From: CAZHTS01 sp964535315
GTDB taxonomy: Bacteria > Chloroflexota > Anaerolineae > Anaerolineales > Anaerolineaceae
Assembly (NCBI GenBank): GCA_964535315.1
Contig: CAZHTS010000003.1
Span: forward strand, 42,975-106,974
Length of the DNA: 64,000 bases
Direction: 5' to 3'
Shown here piece by piece: positions 59,019 through 64,000 of the stretch; position 1 is the stretch's first letter, and every line of letters begins with the position of its first letter. A program made the translations under genes and the position numbers. Under the pieces are notes generated by a model. It ran no database searches. It was not told the origin of the DNA and was given only the letters and a program-made list of their open reading frames with translations.

Positions 59019-59026
59019 GGCACCTC

Positions 59027-60886
59027 CTACGACACGCCCACGGCGCCAGACCGGCACAGGCTGTAACACACCCCGCAGCGGGTGCACACCTCGCGGTGAA
59101 TCTGGTGCGGCTGGCGGGCGGCCCCTTCGATGGCGCCCGCCGTACAGTTGCGCAAACAGACCATGCAGCCGTTGCATTTTTCGGCGTCGATCGAATAGGT
59201 GATCAATGCCTTACACACGTGCGCCGGGCAGCGTTTCTCCAGGATGTGGGCGTCATATTCGGCGCGGAAATAACGAATGCTGCTCAACACCGGGTTGGGC
59301 GCCGTCTGCCCCAGCGCACATAATGAGCTGCCCCGGACGTGTTCGCCCAGTTCCTGCAAATATTCCACGTCGCCGGGTTGGCCGTTCCCGGCGCAAATAC
59401 GCTCGAGCGTGGCCAGCATGGCCCGCGTGCCCAGCCGGCAGGGCACGCATTTGCCGCACGACTCCTGCTGCGTAAAGCTCATGAAATAGCGGGCAAAATC
59501 GACAATGCAGGTATCCTCGTCCGCCACCACCAGCCCGCCCGAACCAACGATGGCGCCCAGCGAGGTGAGCGATTCATAGTCAATCGACACGTCCAGGTGT
59601 TCGGCCGGGATGCACCCACCCGATGGGCCGCCAATCTGCACCGCCTTGAAACGCCGCCCGTTGCGAATCCCGCCGCCAATGTCAAAGATCAACTGGCGCA
59701 GAGTGATGCCCATCGGCGCCTCCACCAGCCCGGTGTTATGGATCTTGCCTACCACCGAAAAGACGACCGTGCCTTTACTCTTTTCGGTGCCAATTCCGGC
59801 GTACCAGTCTGCCCCGCGCCACAGAATCAGCGGCACGCTCGCCCAGGTCTTGACGTTATTGATATTGGTCGGCTTGCCCCACAGCCCCTCCACCGCCGGG
59901 TACGGCGGGCGCGGCCGGGGTTCGCCGATGCGCCCTTCAATGGAGGCGATCAACGCCGTTTCCTCGCCGCACACAAACGCCCCCGCCCCCAGGCGGATAA
60001 ACAAGTCGAAATCGAAGCCACTGCCCAGGATGTCCTTCCCCAGAAAACCGGCGGCCCGGGCCTGCTCGATCGCCAGCGTCAGATTCTCCACCGCCAGCGG
60101 GTACTCGGCCCGCACATAGAGATAGCCGCGCCGCACGCCCATGGCGTACGCGCCAATCAGCATGCCCTCGATGACGGCGTGCGGGTTGCCCTCCAGAATC
60201 GAACGATCCATAAATGCTCCAGGATCGCCCTCATCGGCGTTACAGATAATCGTGCCCTCACCGGCCTTTAAAACATTCTCCCGGCACAGTTCCCATTTGC
60301 GCGCCGTCGGGAAACCGGCGCCGCCCCGGCCGCGCAGCCCCGAACGCCGCACCTCGCCAATCACTTCCTCCGGCGTCAACGTGGAAAGCGCTTTGGCCAG
60401 CCCGCGATAGCCACCGCAGGCCAGATAATCTTCGATGCGGGTCGGGTCGATCCGCCCGTTCAACGCCAGCACCAGCCGCTGCTGGTTGCGATAAAAGGGC
60501 AGGTCGGGTTCGTGGTGAATATGCTCGCCCGTCTGCGGATCGGTGTACAGCAAACGCGCGATCACCTCGCCGCCCAACATCGTTTTCTGCACGATCTCCT
60601 GTACATCCGTCGGGCGCACCCGCTGGTAAGAGATACGCTGAGGATAGACGGTGATTAACGGCCCGCATTCACAAAACCCCGGGCAGCCCGTGCCGACCAC
60701 TTCAATGGATTCCGCCAGGCCCACCTGCGCCAGCGCCTCACGCAACGCAAGCAGCACCTCGTGACTGCCCAACGCCCGGCAGCCGGTGCCATCGCACACC
60801 CGCAAACAGGGCCGGGTCTCGTCCCAATCGTTTGCCAGGCCGGCCTGCAACGTTTGAAACTCGGGTAAAGAAGAAACACGGTTCAT
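59027..60886 (-). CDS. NuoF-type NADH-oxidising subunit with 2Fe-2S and ferredoxin extensions
   Basis: 619 residues. Residues 25-115 are an extra thioredoxin-like 2Fe-2S domain (CDGTGCRALG, GTGCPGFCECGP). The NuoF core has GLRGRGGAGFPTARKW (FMN), NADEGDPGAFMDR, the NADH-binding GAGAFVCGEETAL, and the 4Fe-4S motif ESCGKCVPCRLGT. The end carries two more 4Fe-4S motifs (CNGCMVCLRNC, CTRCGVCYSLC). This extended layout matches the HydB/HndC type of NADH- or ferredoxin-linked enzymes rather than respiratory complex I. Overlaps nuoE by 4 bases. Confidence 0.95.
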   Translation of the reverse strand: MNRVSSLPEFQTLQAGLANDWDETRPCLRVCDGTGCRALGSHEVLLALREALAQVGLAESIEVVGTGCPGFCECGPLITVYPQRISYQRVRPTDVQEIVQKTMLGGEVIARLLYTDPQTGEHIHHEPDLPFYRNQQRLVLALNGRIDPTRIEDYLACGGYRGLAKALSTLTPEEVIGEVRRSGLRGRGGAGFPTARKWELCRENVLKAGEGTIICNADEGDPGAFMDRSILEGNPHAVIEGMLIGAYAMGVRRGYLYVRAEYPLAVENLTLAIEQARAAGFLGKDILGSGFDFDLFIRLGAGAFVCGEETALIASIEGRIGEPRPRPPYPAVEGLWGKPTNINNVKTWASVPLILWRGADWYAGIGTEKSKGTVVFSVVGKIHNTGLVEAPMGITLRQLIFDIGGGIRNGRRFKAVQIGGPSGGCIPAEHLDVSIDYESLTSLGAIVGSGGLVVADEDTCIVDFARYFMSFTQQESCGKCVPCRLGTRAMLATLERICAGNGQPGDVEYLQELGEHVRGSSLCALGQTAPNPVLSSIRYFRAEYDAHILEKRCPAHVCKALITYSIDAEKCNGCMVCLRNCTAGAIEGAARQPHQIHREVCTRCGVCYSLCRSGAVGVS

Positions 60887-61359
60887 GGCTGCGCCTTATC
60901 CTGAAGCAATGACCGCAACAGACGATCCACCTTGGTCACCGTCATCTGTCCGGAATATTCTCCGTCCGTCACCAGGATCGGCCCCAGCGCGCAGGCCCCC
61001 AGACAGTTCACCGTCTCCAGGGTAAAACGGTGATCGCGCGTCGTCTCGCCGGCCTGGATACCCAGTTTGCTCTCCAATCGGGCGAGCACCTGCGGGCTGC
61101 CGCGTACGTGACAGGCCGTGCCCATGCACACATTCAGGCAATGTTTGCCCTTCGGTTTCAGGCTGAAGGCATGATAGAAGGTCGCCACCGCATACGTCTG
61201 CGACAACGGCACGCCAAAGCTCTCGCTGGCCAACACCAACGCCTCGGGAGGCAGGTAACGAAACCGCTCTTGAATGGCCTCAAGAGCGGCAATCAGAGAA
61301 CCCTCTCCCTGCGTTTCACCACGGATGATGTCGTAAATCTCTTCAATCGGCAGTTCCAT
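60883..61359 (-). CDS. NuoE-type 2Fe-2S subunit
   Basis: 158 residues from ATG 61359 (CAGGAG upstream). LIAALEAIQERFRYLPPEAL, YAVATFYHAFSLKPKGKHCLNVCMGTACHVRG and VNCLGACALGP supply the four Cys ligands of the 2Fe-2S cluster in a thioredoxin fold. First gene of the operon. The region upstream (61381-61549) has direct repeats and a Rex-like half-site, listed separately. Confidence 0.95.
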   Translation of the reverse strand: MELPIEEIYDIIRGETQGEGSLIAALEAIQERFRYLPPEALVLASESFGVPLSQTYAVATFYHAFSLKPKGKHCLNVCMGTACHVRGSPQVLARLESKLGIQAGETTRDHRFTLETVNCLGACALGPILVTDGEYSGQMTVTKVDRLLRSLLQDKAQP

Positions 61360-61457
61360 CGACACTCTCCTGACCCGCACAGAAGAATCCCCCCATCACC
61401 CCCCGCCACGATAGACGACAAAACCACTTTCAGGCAGCCTTGCGTCTGCCCGGCTGT

Positions 61458-61475
61458 TTGCACATTGTTTCACAA
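61458..61475. promoter_or_regulatory. Rex-like candidate operator upstream of nuoE
   Basis: TTGCACATTGTTTCACAA matches the Rex consensus TTGTGAAATATTTCACAA at 13 of 18 positions by eye, with the right half intact and the left half degenerate. It lies about 100 bases before the nuoE-type start. Rex senses NADH/NAD+, which would suit an NADH-linked operon. Confidence 0.35.
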
Positions 61476-61492
61476 CCAGTTTAGCGGTCTTT

Positions 61493-61547
61493 ACGTGAAG
61501 AACGCGAAAAAAATCGCCCCTGCTGCGTGAAAAACGCGTGAAAAAAC
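61493..61547. repeat. Paired 11-bp-period direct repeats upstream of the redox operon
   Basis: Pair A: ACGTGAAGAAC (61493-61503) then GCGAAAAAAA (61504-61513). Pair B: GCGTGAAAAAC (61525-61535) then GCGTGAAAAAAC (61536-61547). The copies in each pair are 11 bases apart and the pairs start 32 bases apart, about three helical turns. This spacing fits tandem binding of an OmpR/KdpE-type regulator, whose gene ends at 61550. Confidence 0.5.
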
Positions 61548-61549
61548 GT

Positions 61550-62254
61550 CTACTTCTCCGGGCTCACCAGCATATACCCCACCCCCGGGCAGCGCACCAC
61601 CCACTGCGGGTGCGCCGGGTCATCCTCAATTTTCTGGCGCAGATGATAAACGTAGGCGCGCAGATATTCCTCGTCCTGGCGATACTGCTCTCCCCACACG
61701 GCGGTCAACAACTGTTCGTGCAGCAGCACCTGATTGGGATGGCGCGCCAGTTCGGCCAGCAGATTGTATTCCGTACGGGTCAGGTGCACTTCTTCGCCGC
61801 GCACCAACACCCGCCGGCGCGCCAGGTCGATACACAATTCACCACAGGTGAACTGCGTGTCCTCGGCCTGCGGTGCGCCGCCCCGGGAACGCTTGAGCAC
61901 GGCGCGCACCCGCGCCACCAGTTCGCGGGTGTTGAACGGCTTGGTGATGTAATCGTCGGCGCCGGCCTCAAAGCCCTGCAAACGGTTGGCTGCCGTCAGG
62001 CGCGCCGAAAGGATGATCACCGGCACATCTGAATATTCACGGATCGAACGGCAGACGGCGTAACCGTCCATGCCGCCTGCCAATACGATATCCAGGATGA
62101 TCAAATCCGGCTGTTCCAGCGCCGCCATCTGAACGGCGTTCTCTCCCGAAGACGCCGCCAGGACCTCAAACCCCGTGGCAGTGAACACCTCGCGCAGCAG
62201 GCGCACCAGCTTTGGCTCGTCATCCACCACCAGGATTCTGCTCTTTGGGCTCAT
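61550..62254 (-). CDS. OmpR/KdpE-type response regulator
   Basis: 234 residues. An intact receiver (D11/D12, phosphoacceptor D55 in LIILDIVLAG, ITKPFNTREL with the conserved Lys) and an OmpR winged helix (HLTRTEYNLLAELARHPNQVLLHEQLLTAVWG, LRAYVYHLRQKIE, VRCPGVGYML). It follows its kinase gene by 15 bases and precedes the redox operon on the same strand, so that operon is the obvious candidate target. Confidence 0.93.
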   Translation of the reverse strand: MSPKSRILVVDDEPKLVRLLREVFTATGFEVLAASSGENAVQMAALEQPDLIILDIVLAGGMDGYAVCRSIREYSDVPVIILSARLTAANRLQGFEAGADDYITKPFNTRELVARVRAVLKRSRGGAPQAEDTQFTCGELCIDLARRRVLVRGEEVHLTRTEYNLLAELARHPNQVLLHEQLLTAVWGEQYRQDEEYLRAYVYHLRQKIEDDPAHPQWVVRCPGVGYMLVSPEK

Positions 62255-62269
62255 ACCCCTCCTGCACCC

Positions 62270-63571
62270 TCACACCGGCGCGCCCTGCCCCGCCAGGGGA
62301 GCGGTTTGAGCCCTGATCCGCGGCAGGGAGAAATAAATCGTCGTACCCTGGTTCAGGCAGCTCTCTGCCCAGATGCGCCCGCCGTGCATCTCGATGATGG
62401 CGCGCGAGATCGGCAGCCCAAGCCCCGCACCAGGGATATGACGCGTATGCGGCGAGCGGACTCGAAAGAATTTTTCAAACAGGGGAATGAGATGCTCAGG
62501 CGATATGCCGATCCCCTGGTCGGCAATACTGACCACCACATCCTCCGTCCGGGCCTCGCCGCGGATCACCACCAGCCCGCCGCCGGGCGAATATTTAATC
62601 GCATTGTCGAGAATATTGCGAAAGACCTGTTTGATCCAACGTATATCGGCGCTGACCAACGGGAAATCCTTGGGAAATTCAACCACCAGGTGGTGCGGCT
62701 GCGATTGGCGCTTGAGCTCGGCAGCTACGGCCGCAGCAATTTCGCCCAACCGCAGCGGCTGCGGCTCAATCGGGATCTGCTTGAAATCGATCAGCGCAGA
62801 ATCGAGGATATCGTTGATCATGGCGTGCATGTCGTCGCACTCCTGGTCGATCAATTGTAGATACTCGATCATCTTCTCGGCGCCCCAATCGATCTCGTTC
62901 ATCAACAACATGGTCGTATATCCCTTGATCGTGGTCAGCGGCAGGCGCAGTTCGTGTGACAGGGTAGCCAACGCCTCAGAACGCAGATGCTCGGCCTCGC
63001 GCGCCTGGCGGGTGGCATCCGCCCGCTCCTCCAGGCGCGATAATTCAATCGCCACGGCGACCAGATCGGCCAGCAATTGTACAAAGGGCACATCCGCCGT
63101 CAGAAAACCGGGCTGGGGCTGAAAACTTTGCAACACCAGCACGCCAAACTTCTGCTGGCTGGTGGCCACCGGCGCCGCCAGCAAAGCGCTGGCCGGCTCA
63201 CTACGCCCCAGCGCGCTGGTCAATAAACTGCGATTGACGGCGCGCAGATTGCTCATCGCTGCGCCTACCTCGCCGGACGTATTTAACAGCAATGGACAGC
63301 CGTCATCGTATACCCGCCCGGTGATCGACTCGCCTGCCCGCAGACCGATACGCTTCAGGATATGCGCCTCACAACCATACGAAGCCCACGGCCGGAACAG
63401 GCCGCTGGAAGATTCCCAGATCATCAATACCCCAAAGTCGCTGCCCGTCACCCCTGCCGCCGCAGCCGTTAGCACCTGACCGAGCACATCCGCCAGCGGC
63501 AGGTGACTCTTGAGAGCAAGCACGACCTCCTGCAGGATCTTATCCCGCTTTTCCGGGTGAAGTTGGGTCAT
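62270..63571 (-). CDS. GAF-domain sensor histidine kinase
   Basis: 433 residues from ATG 63571 (GGGGAGG upstream). There is no membrane segment. A GAF domain covers residues of about 15-180 (LTAAAAGVTGSDFGVLMIW, ESITGRVYDDGCPLLLN, LLAAPVATSQQKFGVLVLQ). HisKA has TLSHELRLPLTTIKGY; the ATPase region has NILDNAIKYSPGGG, DQGIGISPEHL, FEKFFRV and GAGLGLPI. Being cytosolic, it likely senses an internal signal through GAF. It is partnered with the 61550 regulator. Confidence 0.93.
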   Translation of the reverse strand: MTQLHPEKRDKILQEVVLALKSHLPLADVLGQVLTAAAAGVTGSDFGVLMIWESSSGLFRPWASYGCEAHILKRIGLRAGESITGRVYDDGCPLLLNTSGEVGAAMSNLRAVNRSLLTSALGRSEPASALLAAPVATSQQKFGVLVLQSFQPQPGFLTADVPFVQLLADLVAVAIELSRLEERADATRQAREAEHLRSEALATLSHELRLPLTTIKGYTTMLLMNEIDWGAEKMIEYLQLIDQECDDMHAMINDILDSALIDFKQIPIEPQPLRLGEIAAAVAAELKRQSQPHHLVVEFPKDFPLVSADIRWIKQVFRNILDNAIKYSPGGGLVVIRGEARTEDVVVSIADQGIGISPEHLIPLFEKFFRVRSPHTRHIPGAGLGLPISRAIIEMHGGRIWAESCLNQGTTIYFSLPRIRAQTAPLAGQGAPV

Positions 63572-63764
63572 AAAAACCTCCCCACTCAGGAACAACACGT
63601 GCGCACACGTACAGTGTACAAAACTTTCCCGTGCAAAACAAGCAAGGAAACGCCGCAGTTCACCGCCAATCTATGGTATGATCTTAATGGTGCGGGAAAA
63701 TCATAACTTTGAATTTTCGTGAAGAGTCTGCCAAGATCAAAAGATACGGAAGGTATTCAGGCGT

Positions 63765-64000
63765 ATGCGTTCAAAGAATTATTGTGCAGCCTTGCTGCTG
63801 GTTTTGCTGGCAGTGTGTTTAAACGGCTGCGGCCAGGGCTCTTTGCCCTTGCCGCCAGAAACCACAAACACACCCGCTGCGGTTTCTGCAACGAGCGTTC
63901 ACACCACCACGCCAACGCTTCCCCCGTCGCAGGTGGTACCTCCGCCCCCAACTGCGACAGCGACGATGCAGGCGCCGACCCCGCCCTTCCGCCCTACACT
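63765..64000 (+). CDS. Lipoprotein with Thr/Pro stalk (3' truncated by window)
   Basis: 78 codons are visible from ATG 63765, with GGAAGG 11 bases upstream. A signal sequence (AALLLVLLAVCLNGC) ends in a lipobox-like LNGC, then a stalk rich in Thr, Pro and Ala (TTTPTLPPSQ, PPPPTATATM). The folded part lies beyond the window, so no function can be given. It is divergent from the kinase gene; the 63572-63764 gap shows no other gene. Confidence 0.75.
   Translation, partial: MRSKNYCAALLLVLLAVCLNGCGQGSLPLPPETTNTPAAVSATSVHTTTPTLPPSQVVPPPPTATATMQAPTPPFRPT

Noticed and set aside
1..64000. CRISPR arrays, insertion sequences, prophage or rRNA
   Set aside because: No regularly spaced repeats, transposase or integrase motifs, terminal inverted repeats or rRNA-like stretches were seen in the reading.

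Overview
The window looks like chromosomal DNA of a Chloroflexota bacterium, most likely class Anaerolineae. This is inferred from gene content and style; there is no rRNA or marker phylogeny here. Pointers are moderately GC-rich coding sequence, lipoproteins and membrane proteins with long Thr/Pro stalks, a beta-helix/sortase fusion, a B12-binding radical SAM protein, a DUF4956-CotH-VTC cluster, and a NuoEF/HdrA/FrhB-type redox cluster that suggests anaerobic or microaerobic life.

Layout. 1-960 is the end of an NfeD-type membrane protease. 969-6010 (minus) is a compact signalling operon: histidine kinase with a dead receiver, MglA-like GTPase, three roadblock/LC7 proteins (one fused to a PATAN domain), an ODP-like diiron metallo-beta-lactamase-fold protein, and a response regulator fused to a roadblock-like domain. 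6166-12597 holds small or poorly known genes, an ArsR-type regulator with an inverted-repeat operator, a stalked surface protein and a B12/radical SAM enzyme. 12795-14679 and 17590-22372 encode two MacB/DevBCA-like export systems; the second has a cyclic-nucleotide-binding domain fused to its ATPase and lies next to a GbsR/MarR regulator with a 13-bp-arm palindrome. Between them are yjdF, with an RNA leader that looks like a switch, and a beta-helix protein fused to a sortase. 23348-32420 is a cell-surface cluster: DUF4956, CotH, VTC polymerase, a degenerate phosphoesterase and two polytopic membrane proteins. 32428-36070 (minus) carries surE, add, a nitroreductase, a YbjN protein and a degenerate response regulator.

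36347-44239 is informational: a DUF151 nuclease, then dnaB, a DnaD-domain gene and a loader ATPase with two AAA+ modules; convergent to these are dnaX-ybaB-recR. 44587-48312 holds an HtrA-type lipoprotein protease, an unannotated ~200-nt structured RNA with its own promoter, tRNA-Arg(CCU), and two small membrane proteins. 48540-50130 has a nucleoside hydrolase and a Crp/Fnr regulator.

50135-61359 (minus) is a redox operon: NuoE, NuoF, HoxU/NuoG-N, an HdrA-MvhD fusion, an FrhB-family flavoprotein, two glutamate-synthase-type subunits without a glutaminase, and a PEP-synthase-like ATP-grasp protein. A two-component pair (61550-63571) lies just upstream. The gap between them holds 11-bp-period direct repeats and a Rex-like half-palindrome. 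A lipoprotein gene starts at 63765 and runs off the window. The strongest candidates for undescribed biology are the redox operon, the ODP/GTPase/roadblock operon, the ~200-nt RNA and the yjdF leader.
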